Part shown: piece after piece, positions 1 to 5,750 of the stretch
Layout of the letters: every line of letters starts with the position of its first letter
How positions within the stretch are numbered: the stretch's first letter is position 1
Source of the DNA: an uncultured Lachnospiraceae bacterium
GTDB taxonomy: Bacteria > Bacillota > Clostridia > Lachnospirales > Lachnospiraceae
Direction of reading: 5' to 3'
NCBI GenBank assembly: GCA_900555195.1
Contig: USKC01000131.1
Location: forward strand, 1-8,094
Length of the DNA stretch: 8,094 nt
Program-made: the position numbers and the translations under genes
The notes under the pieces: generated by a model
What the model was told of the DNA's origin: nothing
Database searches by the model: none
Seen by the model: only the letters and a program-made list of their open reading frames with translations

Positions 1-365
1 TCGCAAGGCTGGGGCTCTCCGATAAGAAGGACGCCTATCCGTATCAGCTCTCCGGAGGGCAGCAGCAGCGGGTATCCATTGCCCGTGCCCTGGCCAGACA
101 GCCCAAAATTCTGTTTTTTGATGAGCCCACATCGGCGTTGGATCCCGAACTGACAGGAGAGGTGCTCAAAGTCATCCGTCAGCTGGCGAAAGAACGCATG
201 ACCATGATTATTGTCACCCATGAAATGCAGTTCGCCAGGGAACTTTCTGACCGGATCCTTTTCATGGAAAAAGGAGTGGTCTGCCAGGAAGGAACGCCGG
301 AGGAACTGTTCTCATCCCCGAACGCCAGGGTGCGGGAGTTCATCGGCCGCGTGATGCAGGTCTGA
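1..365 (+). CDS. ABC transporter ATP-binding protein, polar amino acid type (3' part only)
   Basis: This is the C-terminal half of an ABC ATPase; the first complete codon is at position 3 and the 5' end lies outside the window. The signature motif LSGGQQQR (about 51-74), the Walker B segment [14 protein letters not shown] (about 108-149) and the H-loop VTHEM are all present. The Walker A motif would be upstream and cannot be seen. The QQQR form of the signature, the SALDPE D-loop and the ending with a GTPEELF segment and a FIGRVMQV tail are typical of GlnQ/HisP-type ATPases that energise uptake of polar amino acids such as glutamine, cystine or histidine. It should work at the inner face of the membrane with a permease and a binding protein, whose genes would lie upstream. 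The substrate cannot be told from this fragment. It is probably the last gene of its operon, since 360 bp without a clear gene follow. Confidence 0.93.
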   Translation, partial: ARLGLSDKKDAYPYQLSGGQQQRVSIARALARQPKILFFDEPTSALDPELTGEVLKVIRQLAKERMTMIIVTHEMQFARELSDRILFMEKGVVCQEGTPEELFSSPNARVREFIGRVMQV

Positions 366-438
366 TGGGAACGCGGAAGCAGACAGAACGAGTATGACGA
401 AAGAGCCCCGCGAGCAGCTGTTCGTAGGGTTGCCCCGA

Positions 439-561
439 TTCTTGCCGGAAGCGCGAGAAATTTTTGGCATTATGTAGAAAATTGTTCCTTGTCCCGGTCT
501 GTCCTTGATTTCTAAAAAACGGTGCGATATACTTACATACAGAAATCGCTTCCGGCAGGAA
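439..561. repeat. 15-bp inverted repeat flanking the purC promoter
   Basis: The left arm TTCTTGCCGGAAGCG (439-453) and the right arm CGCTTCCGGCAGGAA (547-561) are reverse complements at 14 of 15 positions. The single mismatch would be a G-U pair in RNA. The 93 bp between the arms contains the purC promoter. The left arm lies upstream of that promoter, so only read-through RNA from the transporter operon could fold the full stem. In DNA the arms could be paired regulator sites, or the termini of a short decayed element, but I see no target-site duplication at the outer ends. Function unknown. Confidence 0.75.
505..533 (+). promoter_or_regulatory. Promoter for purC (purC-purB)
   Basis: The -35 hexamer TTGATT (505-510) and the -10 hexamer TATACT (528-533) are separated by exactly 17 bp. 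They match the sigma-A consensus at 4 of 6 and 5 of 6 positions. Transcription would begin near 540, giving a leader of about 185 nt before the purC start codon. This is the best promoter-like sequence between the transporter gene and purC. Confidence 0.72.
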
Positions 562-584
562 CAAAAAGCGCGGCGGAGGAATGG

Positions 585-647
585 ATGAATCCGCTGGTTT
601 TGTTAATTGAAAGGTGGCCTGGAGACGGAGCCATCTTTCCTTATTAA
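585..647 (+). CDS. Possible 20-codon leader ORF upstream of purC
   Basis: An ATG at 585 follows GGAGG (575-579) with a 5-nt spacer, as good a ribosome binding site as those of the real genes here. The frame encodes a 20-residue peptide starting MNPLVLLIERW and ending IFPY, and stops at TAA (645-647). It runs through a terminator-like hairpin (609-639), so a ribosome reading it would keep that hairpin open. This arrangement resembles a translated attenuator leader, but no run of control codons is evident. An alternative ATG at 581 sits too close to the GGAGGA and gives only nine codons. Whether it is translated is unknown; it could be chance. Confidence 0.33.
   Translation: MNPLVLLIERWPGDGAIFPY
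609..646 (+). terminator. Terminator-like hairpin (possible attenuator) in the purC leader
   Basis: The segment GAAAGGTGGC (609-618) pairs with GCCATCTTTC (630-639) over 10 bp with one G-U pair, closing an 11-nt loop. The pyrimidine-rich CTTATT follows (640-645). The base of the stem is A/T and the 3' side is U-rich, as in a weak intrinsic terminator. It lies inside the purC leader, about 80 nt before the gene, so if it works it would be an attenuator rather than a gene-end terminator. The U-tract is interrupted, so the call is tentative. Confidence 0.42.
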
Positions 648-725
648 AGAAGGCGTGCGCGCGGGATATGGGACGCAGATGCCAAAAGTGGATGCGCAAA
701 GCGCAGGAAAGGCGAGGTAAACGGA

Positions 726-1430
726 ATGGAAAAACTGGAACAGCTCTATGAAGGCAAGGCGAAGAAGGTGTTCAAAACAGAGGATCCGGATGTGCTGATC
801 GTGGATTACAAGGACGACGCTACCGCATTCAATGGGGAAAAGAAGGGCACCATTGTCGGTAAGGGCGTGATTAACAATAAGATGAGCAACCATGTGGATC
901 AGCTTCTGGAAAAGGAAGGCGTTCCCACGCACTATATTGAAGAACTTTCCGACCGTGAGACGGCTGTGAAGAAGGTGGAGATCGTTCCCCTGGAAGTAAT
1001 CATCAGAAATGTGGCTGCTGGAAGCTTTTCCAAGAGGCTTGGCGTGCCGGAGGGAACTCCCTTTGACGAGCCCACGATTGAGTTCAGCTATAAGAATGAC
1101 GAACTGGGCGATCCGCTGATCAATTCTTATTTCGCAGTGGCGATGAAGCTTGCAACCTGGGAAGAGATTGAGACCATTAAGAAGTACGCATTTAAGGTAA
1201 ACGACGTGCTGAAGGCCTATTTCCTGCAGGCGGACATCAAGCTGATCGACTTCAAGATCGAGTTCGGCCGTTATCACGGACAGATCATCCTGGCCGATGA
1301 GATCAGCCCGGATACCTGCAGACTGTGGGATGTGCATACGAACGAGAAGCTGGATAAGGATCGTTTCCGCCGTGACCTTGGAAATGTAGAAGAGGCTTAT
1401 AACGAGGTGTTCAAGCGTCTGGGCCTGTAA
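726..1430 (+). CDS. purC: Phosphoribosylaminoimidazole-succinocarboxamide synthase (SAICAR synthetase)
   Basis: This 234-residue protein has the usual length of bacterial PurC. It joins aspartate to CAIR using ATP to give SAICAR in cytosolic purine synthesis. The N-terminal YEGKAKKVF (8-16) starts the ATP-binding lobe. Both family signatures are present: [15 protein letters not shown] (86-100) and LIDFKIEFG (173-181). [12 protein letters not shown] (191-202) carries the conserved aspartates of the nucleotide and metal site. The ATG at 726 is preceded by GAGG (714-717) with an 8-nt spacer and is followed directly by the conserved N-terminus. It is the first large gene after the promoter at 505-533. 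No terminator with a U-tract separates it from purB, 178 bp downstream, so the two are probably co-transcribed. No broken or missing key motif was seen. Confidence 0.97.
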   Translation: MEKLEQLYEGKAKKVFKTEDPDVLIVDYKDDATAFNGEKKGTIVGKGVINNKMSNHVDQLLEKEGVPTHYIEELSDRETAVKKVEIVPLEVIIRNVAAGSFSKRLGVPEGTPFDEPTIEFSYKNDELGDPLINSYFAVAMKLATWEEIETIKKYAFKVNDVLKAYFLQADIKLIDFKIEFGRYHGQIILADEISPDTCRLWDVHTNEKLDKDRFRRDLGNVEEAYNEVFKRLGL

Positions 1431-1519
1431 GAAGCAAAGGTTTGGGCTGTAAAAGGCAGCGGTCAGGGATTGGACGGGCTGCTATGATGCGGGCCCTGGC
1501 AGACGGGGCCGGTTGAAGG

Positions 1520-1554
1520 GGCCGGCATGCGCGCGGCAAGCGCTCATGCCGGCC
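1520..1554 (+). other. Strong GC-rich hairpin between purC and purB
   Basis: The segment GGCCGGCATG (1520-1529) is perfectly complementary to CATGCCGGCC (1545-1554). After a single C-T mismatch the stem continues with GCGC (1531-1534) and GCGC (1540-1543), closing on the five-base loop GGCAA. This gives 14 pairs in all. No T-run follows, so it is not a standard terminator. The copy GGGGCCGG occurs both at 1505-1512 and across the stem base at 1518-1525. Upstream, 1456-1500 can form weaker competing stems (GCAGC/GCTGC or GTCAGGG/CCCTGGC). It ends 54 nt before the purB ATG and may affect mRNA processing, stability or relative expression. Confidence 0.7.
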
Positions 1555-1608
1555 ATTGTGGATTTCAGAAGGCAAAAAGCAGTATGTAAAAGGAAAAGGA
1601 GCCAGATT

Positions 1609-3048
1609 ATGAGTGAAAATACGGACAGATATGTGAGCCCGCTTTCGGAACGCTATGCGAGCCGGGAAATGCAGTATCTCTTTTCCCCGGATAAGAAATT
1701 CAGAACCTGGAGAAGGCTCTGGATCGCCCTGGCGGAGACGGAAAAAGAACTGGGACTTCTGATCAGCGACGAGCAGATTGAGGAATTGAAGGCCCATGCC
1801 GATGATATCAATTATGATGTGGCAAAGGCAAGAGAGAAGGAAGTCCGTCATGACGTGATGAGCCATGTGTACGCTTACGGCGTACAGTGTCCCAAAGCGA
1901 AGGGGATCATCCACCTGGGCGCCACCTCCTGTTATGTGGGAGACAATACGGATATCATCGTGATGACGGAAGCCCTGAAGCTGGTAAAGAAGAAACTGGT
2001 CAATGTCCTGGCTGAATTGGCGAAGTTCGCCGATACCTATAAGGATCTGCCCACATTGGCGTTCACCCATTTCCAGCCCGCTCAGCCCACCACTGTGGGA
2101 AAACGGGCCAGCCTGTGGATGCAGGAGTTCTATATGGATCTGGAGGATCTGGATTATGTGATCTCCACCATGAAGCTGCTCGGTTCTAAGGGCACGACGG
2201 GAACCCAGGCTTCCTTCCTGGAACTGTTTGACGGGGACATGGAGAAGGTGAATGCCCTGGATCCCATGATCGCGAAGAAAATGGGCTTTGAGGCCTGCTA
2301 TCCCGTATCCGGACAGACCTATTCCAGAAAAGTGGATACAAGGGTGCTGAACGTCCTGGCAGGAATTGCGGCCAGCGCCACCAAGATGGCTGGGGACATC
2401 CGCCTGCTGCAGCATCTGAAGGAAGTGGAGGAGCCTTTTGAGAAGAGCCAGATCGGTTCATCCGCCATGGCTTATAAACGGAACCCCATGCGCAGCGAAC
2501 GCATCGCTTCCCTTTCCCGTTATGTGATTGTTGACGCACTCAATCCCGCCATCACATCCGCCACGCAGTGGTTTGAGCGCACGCTGGACGATTCTGCGAA
2601 CAAGCGGCTGAGCATTCCGGAAGGTTTCCTGGCCATCGACGGGATCCTTGATCTGTGCCTGAACGTGGTGGACGGGCTGGTGGTTTATCCGAAGGTGATC
2701 GAGAAGCGGCTTTTGTCCGAACTTCCGTTCATGGCTACAGAGAACATCATGATGGATGCTGTGAAGAAAGGCGGAGACCGCCAGGAACTGCATGAGCGGA
2801 TCCGGGAGCTTTCCATGGAAGCGGGCCGCCGTGTGAAGGCGGAAGGAAAGGATAACAACCTGCTTTCTCTCATCGCGGCAGATCCCCTGTTCATGACGAC
2901 CGAAGAAGAACTGGAAAAGACCCTGGATCCTTCCCGCTATGTGGGCTGTGCGCCTCAGCAGGTGGAACGCTTCCTGAAGGAAGTGATCGCCCCTGTGCTG
3001 GAAGACAATCGGGAACTGCTGGGAGTGAAGGCGGAGATTAACGTTTAA
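1609..3048 (+). CDS. purB: Adenylosuccinate lyase, animal-like subtype
   Basis: The 479-residue cytosolic enzyme removes fumarate from SAICAR to give AICAR and from adenylosuccinate to give AMP. The superfamily signature GSSAMAYKRNP (283-293) carries the mobile catalytic serine loop. HDVMSHVYA (81-89) and THFQPAQPTT (153-162) supply the conserved histidines, and HLGATSCYVGDNTD (102-115) is the substrate-binding segment. TGTQASFLELFDGD (197-210) and QWFERTLDDSAN (320-331) are further conserved blocks. Several of these blocks, and the length, match human ADSL as I remember it (484 residues) rather than the shorter B. subtilis PurB of about 430 residues. The ATG at 1609 follows GGAG (1598-1601) with a 7-nt spacer. 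An in-frame TTG at 1513 would add 32 poorly conserved residues through the upstream hairpin and was rejected. Its two products and substrates tie it to PurC and PurA on either side. Confidence 0.97.
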   Translation: MSENTDRYVSPLSERYASREMQYLFSPDKKFRTWRRLWIALAETEKELGLLISDEQIEELKAHADDINYDVAKAREKEVRHDVMSHVYAYGVQCPKAKGIIHLGATSCYVGDNTDIIVMTEALKLVKKKLVNVLAELAKFADTYKDLPTLAFTHFQPAQPTTVGKRASLWMQEFYMDLEDLDYVISTMKLLGSKGTTGTQASFLELFDGDMEKVNALDPMIAKKMGFEACYPVSGQTYSRKVDTRVLNVLAGIAASATKMAGDIRLLQHLKEVEEPFEKSQIGSSAMAYKRNPMRSERIASLSRYVIVDALNPAITSATQWFERTLDDSANKRLSIPEGFLAIDGILDLCLNVVDGLVVYPKVIEKRLLSELPFMATENIMMDAVKKGGDRQELHERIRELSMEAGRRVKAEGKDNNLLSLIAADPLFMTTEEELEKTLDPSRYVGCAPQQVERFLKEVIAPVLEDNRELLGVKAEINV

Positions 3049-3076
3049 AGCGAATGCCGCAGAACGGCTCCCAAGA

Positions 3077-3120
3077 CCGTATGCGGGGGAATCTCCATAC
3101 GGGTGGAAGGTCTCCTTCCA
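3077..3120 (+). terminator. Tandem hairpins after purB, possible weak terminator
   Basis: Two perfect 7-bp stems follow the purB stop codon. CCGTATG (3077-3083) pairs with CATACGG (3096-3102), and TGGAAGG (3104-3110) pairs with CCTTCCA (3114-3120) around a 3-nt loop. A T-run occurs only about 25 nt later (3146-3151), too far for a standard intrinsic terminator. An alternative AGACC (3074-3078) / GGTCT (3109-3113) pairing also exists. They may protect the 3' end of purC-purB mRNA or reduce read-through into purA, which has its own promoter. Confidence 0.4.
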
Positions 3121-3169
3121 TGGGGAACAATCATAAACTGTACTTATTTTTAACATAATAAATATTGAT

Positions 3170-3198
3170 TTTACTTATAAAAGATTATAGGATATAAT
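3170..3198 (+). promoter_or_regulatory. Promoter for purA
   Basis: A perfect -10 hexamer TATAAT (3193-3198) lies 17 bp downstream of TTTACT (3170-3175), a 4 of 6 match to the -35 consensus. The region 3138-3210 is strikingly A/T-rich compared with the genes on both sides. The more consensus-like TTGATT at 3165-3170 is 22 bp from the -10 and is too far to serve it. Transcription is expected to start at about 3204-3206, giving a leader of about 130 nt. Confidence 0.78.
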
Positions 3199-3204
3199 CA
3201 GTAA

Positions 3205-3256
3205 GTAAAAGACAGGAAGGCAGGTTTTTTACGGTTTGAGTGGAAGCCTGCCTTTT
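3205..3256 (+). promoter_or_regulatory. Structured 5' leader of purA: pseudoknot or switching hairpins
   Basis: Two stems interlock. Stem 1 is GTAAAAGAC (3205-3213) with GTTTTTTAC (3224-3232), 9 pairs including one G-U. Stem 2 is AAGGCAGG (3217-3224) with CCTGCCTT (3247-3254), 8 perfect pairs, followed by TTTT (3253-3256). The 5' arm of stem 2 lies in the loop of stem 1. The two can therefore coexist as an H-type pseudoknot (loops of 3, 0 and about 15 nt, losing one pair at G3224), or exclude each other like an antiterminator and a weak terminator. The structure begins at the predicted transcription start. I do not recognise it as a known riboswitch class. Confidence 0.5.
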
Positions 3257-3335
3257 GCTGTGAAGAGAGGTTTTCATAGCGGAGCTGCTGTTTGTGCGGG
3301 GGATTCGCATAAAGCGCTTCGGAATGGAGGTAAGA

Positions 3336-4628
3336 ATGGTTAAAGCGGTAGTAGGAGCAAACTGGGGAGACGAAGGAAAGGGAAAAATTACAGATATGCT
3401 GGCCAGGGAAGCGGATATCATCGTCCGTTTTCAGGGAGGCGCGAATGCAGGGCATACGATTGTGAATGATTATGGTAAATTCGCTCTGCACACCCTGCCT
3501 TCCGGCGTTTTCTACGGACATACCACCAGCGTGATCGGAAATGGTGTGGCCCTGAATATTCCTGTCCTGATCGGAGAGATCAAATCCATCACGGATCGGG
3601 ACGTACCCATGCCGAAGATCCTGGTATCTGACAGGGCACAGATCGTGATGCCTTATCATATCCTTTTCGACCAGTATGAAGAAGAGCGTTTGGGCGGCAA
3701 GTCTTTTGGCTCCACCAAGTCTGGAATCGCTCCGTTCTATTCTGATAAATATGCCAAGATCGGTTTTCAGGTGTGCGAGCTGTTCGATGAGAAAGGGCTG
3801 AGGGAGAAGCTGGAGCGCGTGGTTGTTACGAAGAATGTGCTCCTTGAGCATCTGTATCATAAGCCGCTTCTGGATGTGGAAGAACTGTTTGCAACGCTGA
3901 TGGAGTATAAGGAGATGATCGCGCCTTATGTATGCGATACCGCCCTTTTCCTGGAAAATGCGATTGCCGAAGGCAAGACCGTTCTGCTGGAAGGGCAGCT
4001 TGGAACGTTAAAGGATCCGGATCACGGAATCTATCCCATGGTTACTTCCTCCTCCACGCTGGCCGCTTACGGAGCGATTGGAGCGGGCATCCCTCCCTAT
4101 GAGATCAAGCAGGTGGTCACCGTTTGTAAGGCGTATTCCTCAGCTGTGGGAGCCGGAGCCTTTGTTTCGGAAATCTTCGGAAAAGAAGCGGATGAATTAA
4201 GGCGCCGGGGCGGAGACGGAGGCGAATACGGCGCAACAACGGGAAGACCCCGCCGCATGGGCTGGTTTGACTGCGTGGCTTCCAAGTATGGCTGCCGTCT
4301 GCAGGGAACCACAGACGTGGCGTTTACCGTGCTGGACGTGCTGGGATATCTGGATGAGATTCCGGTGTGCACGGCCTATGAGATCGACGGAGAGGAAACA
4401 GAGGAGTTCCCTGTAACCTGGAAGCTGGAGAAGGCAAAACCGGTGCTCACAACGCTTCCGGGCTGGAAATGTGATATCCGCGGTATCCGCAAGTATGAAG
4501 ATCTTCCCGAAAACTGCAGAAAATATGTGGAATTCGTGGAGCAGCATATCGGATATCCGATCACCATGGTCAGCAACGGGCCGGGCAGGGATGACATTAT
4601 TTACAGGCAGAGCCCGCTGAAAAAATAA
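3336..4628 (+). CDS. purA: Adenylosuccinate synthetase
   Basis: This 430-residue cytosolic enzyme condenses IMP and aspartate with GTP to give adenylosuccinate, the first committed step to AMP; PurB completes the route. The P-loop-like NWGDEGKGK (9-17) contains the catalytic aspartate D12, and GGANAGHT (34-41) contains the catalytic histidine H40. DPDHGIYPMVTSSST (227-241), GDGGEYGATTGRPRRMGWFD (293-312) and SNGPGRD (413-419) are other conserved blocks. The length is near the E. coli protein (432). Several E. coli ligand-contact positions differ: EGQLGT (219-224) instead of EGAQGT, K141 at the R143 position, and TVLD (331-334) instead of TKLD. The ATG at 3336 has GGAGG (3326-3330) with a 5-nt spacer and begins the conserved N-terminus. 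An ATG at 3324 overlaps that binding site, and a GTG at 3294 has no site of its own. Confidence 0.97.
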   Translation: MVKAVVGANWGDEGKGKITDMLAREADIIVRFQGGANAGHTIVNDYGKFALHTLPSGVFYGHTTSVIGNGVALNIPVLIGEIKSITDRDVPMPKILVSDRAQIVMPYHILFDQYEEERLGGKSFGSTKSGIAPFYSDKYAKIGFQVCELFDEKGLREKLERVVVTKNVLLEHLYHKPLLDVEELFATLMEYKEMIAPYVCDTALFLENAIAEGKTVLLEGQLGTLKDPDHGIYPMVTSSSTLAAYGAIGAGIPPYEIKQVVTVCKAYSSAVGAGAFVSEIFGKEADELRRRGGDGGEYGATTGRPRRMGWFDCVASKYGCRLQGTTDVAFTVLDVLGYLDEIPVCTAYEIDGEETEEFPVTWKLEKAKPVLTTLPGWKCDIRGIRKYEDLPENCRKYVEFVEQHIGYPITMVSNGPGRDDIIYRQSPLKK

Positions 4629-4714
4629 AGGGAGCGAACGACGGATGCCAGGCTGCACGCATCATGCATGAAGAGACATTGGTGTGGCCTGCTGAGAGAT
4701 CTGTGCGGTTCGGA

Positions 4715-4753
4715 AGAAGAAGAGGGGAACAGAAAGCCTCTCTTCTTCTGTTT
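4715..4753 (+). terminator. Terminator-like hairpin after purA
   Basis: AGAAGAAGAGGGG (4715-4727) pairs with CCTCTCTTCTTCT (4737-4749) in a continuous 13-bp stem with one G-U pair and a 9-nt loop. The 3' arm is pyrimidine-rich and is followed by G and TTT (4751-4753). The stem is long but purine/pyrimidine-biased and the T-run is short, so termination may be partial. It lies between purA and the LysR gene and would separate their transcripts. No clear promoter for the LysR gene was found in 4629-4804. Confidence 0.55.
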
Positions 4754-4804
4754 CGCAGGGGAAGGCAAAATTTATGCCGCTTGTGGCGGCGGACGGGAGC
4801 AGGA

Positions 4805-5695
4805 ATGGTTCAGAATCTGGAATATTACAAGGTGTTCTACGAGGTGGCGCGCTGCGGTTCTGTGACGTTGGCCGCCAGACAACTGTCCATCAGTCAGCCT
4901 GCGGTGAGCCAGTCTGTCAAGCTTTTGGAGAATGCGCTGGGCACACAGCTCTTCATCAGAAGCGTAAAAGGAGTGAAACTCACGCAGGAAGGAGAGCTCT
5001 TGTACGCCCATGTGTCCAAGGGGATAGAACAGATCGAATTGGGGGAACGCAAGCTCGGACAGATGATGAACCTGGAACTGGGAGAAATTCATATCGGCGC
5101 TTCGGATATGACGCTTCGCTTTTATCTCCTTCCCTTTCTGGAGCGCTTTCATGAGATCTGCCCGGGCATTCGCATCGAGGTGAGCAATGCGCCCACACCG
5201 GAAACGCTGAAATCACTGAAAGAAGGAAAGATTGATTTCGGAGTGGTCAGCACGCCGTTTTGCGCAGATGGTCTGTGGTGCGGTAAGGTGCGGACATTGG
5301 AGGACGTGTTCGTGGCGGGCAGACGCTTCATACAGTATAAAAATAAGACGCTGGATCTGAAGGAATTGGAAAGGCTGCCTCTGATCTGCCTGGAAAAGAA
5401 CACCAGCACGCGCAGCTATATGGATCACTTTCTCGCGGAAAACGGGGTGAATCTCAATCCGGAGTTTGAACTGGCCACCAGCGATATGATCGTCCAGTTC
5501 GCGCTGCGTTCCCTGGGCGTGGGAAGCGTGGTGAGGGATTTTGCTGCAGAGGATTTGGAATCAGGCAAGCTGTTTGAACTGAGATTTAATAAAATGATCC
5601 CCAAACGTCATATTTGTGTGGTGAGAGGGGAAGAGGCTCAGCTTTCCGCTGCCGCGAAAAAGCTGTTTGAGCTGATGCTGCCTGCCTTGGAGTAA
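4805..5695 (+). CDS. LysR-family transcriptional regulator
   Basis: This 296-residue protein has the standard LysR length and layout. The N-terminal winged helix-turn-helix covers about 1-60, with the typical core SVTLAARQLSISQPAVSQSV (19-38) followed by LENALGTQLFIR. A linker helix follows (about 60-90). The effector-binding domain spans about 94-290 and starts with the usual GEIHIGASD, with FGVVS (145-149) in its first lobe. It should act as a tetramer in the cytosol, binding DNA and a small-molecule effector that cannot be inferred. The ATG at 4805 follows GGGAG (4795-4799) with a 5-nt spacer and sits at the normal distance from the HTH. An upstream in-frame ATG at 4664 would add 47 arginine-rich residues read through the preceding hairpin and is rejected. 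The HAD gene begins 55 bp downstream on the same strand, so the two may be co-transcribed. No divergent target gene is adjacent. Confidence 0.93.
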   Translation: MVQNLEYYKVFYEVARCGSVTLAARQLSISQPAVSQSVKLLENALGTQLFIRSVKGVKLTQEGELLYAHVSKGIEQIELGERKLGQMMNLELGEIHIGASDMTLRFYLLPFLERFHEICPGIRIEVSNAPTPETLKSLKEGKIDFGVVSTPFCADGLWCGKVRTLEDVFVAGRRFIQYKNKTLDLKELERLPLICLEKNTSTRSYMDHFLAENGVNLNPEFELATSDMIVQFALRSLGVGSVVRDFAAEDLESGKLFELRFNKMIPKRHICVVRGEEAQLSAAAKKLFELMLPALE

Positions 5696-5750
5696 GACGG
5701 GCGGCAGATGAGTCAGAAAGCGGAGGAAAGCTGTCAGAGAGGAAAAATGG

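Larger units (their letters stand above)
366..725 (+). other. 360-bp intergenic region between transporter and purC
   Basis: No convincing full-size gene lies here. From left to right it holds a weak hairpin at 406-429 (CCC, internal loop, CGAGC, loop AGCT, GTTCG, internal loop, GGG) that might end the transporter transcript but has no T-run directly after it. A short T-run at 461-465 follows. Next are an inverted repeat (439-453 / 547-561), the purC promoter (505-533), a possible 20-codon ORF (585-647) and a terminator-like hairpin (609-646). A 13-codon frame (679-720) just before purC has no good ribosome binding site and is not called. The open frame on the minus strand is the non-coding shadow of these elements. 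Confidence 0.7.

Noticed and set aside
679..720. 13-codon ORF ending just before purC
   Set aside because: Only a weak GGGA precedes it, the peptide is unremarkable, and it is within chance expectation.
540..725. Guanine/PurR-type purine control (purine riboswitch or PurR box) upstream of purC
   Set aside because: I could not find the three-way junction core of a purine riboswitch or paired PurR boxes in the leader.
1513..1608. Upstream TTG start for purB adding 32 residues
   Set aside because: No ribosome binding site, reads through a strong hairpin, and the added residues are not typical of the family; the ATG at 1609 has a good GGAG site.
1411..2415. Long open frame on the minus strand (334 codons) opposite purB
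   Set aside because: It lies fully opposite a certain purB gene, its product is rich in His, Arg, Pro and Gln with no recognisable domain, and such frames are expected opposite codon-biased genes. The same applies to minus-strand frames at 603-1337, 2458-3156, 3198-3860 and 4197-4658.
3165..3170. TTGATT as the -35 of the purA promoter
   Set aside because: It is 22 bp from TATAAT, too long for a sigma-A promoter; TTTACT at 3170-3175 gives 17 bp.
3294..3335. Upstream GTG start (3294) or ATG (3324) for purA
   Set aside because: The GGAGG at 3326-3330 serves ATG 3336, which directly begins the conserved MVKAVVGANWGDEGKGK; the other starts lack a site.
4664..4804. N-terminal extension of the LysR regulator from ATG 4664
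   Set aside because: It would be read through the terminator-like hairpin, adds an Arg-rich stretch unlike LysR proteins, and has no binding site; ATG 4805 fits the usual distance to the HTH.
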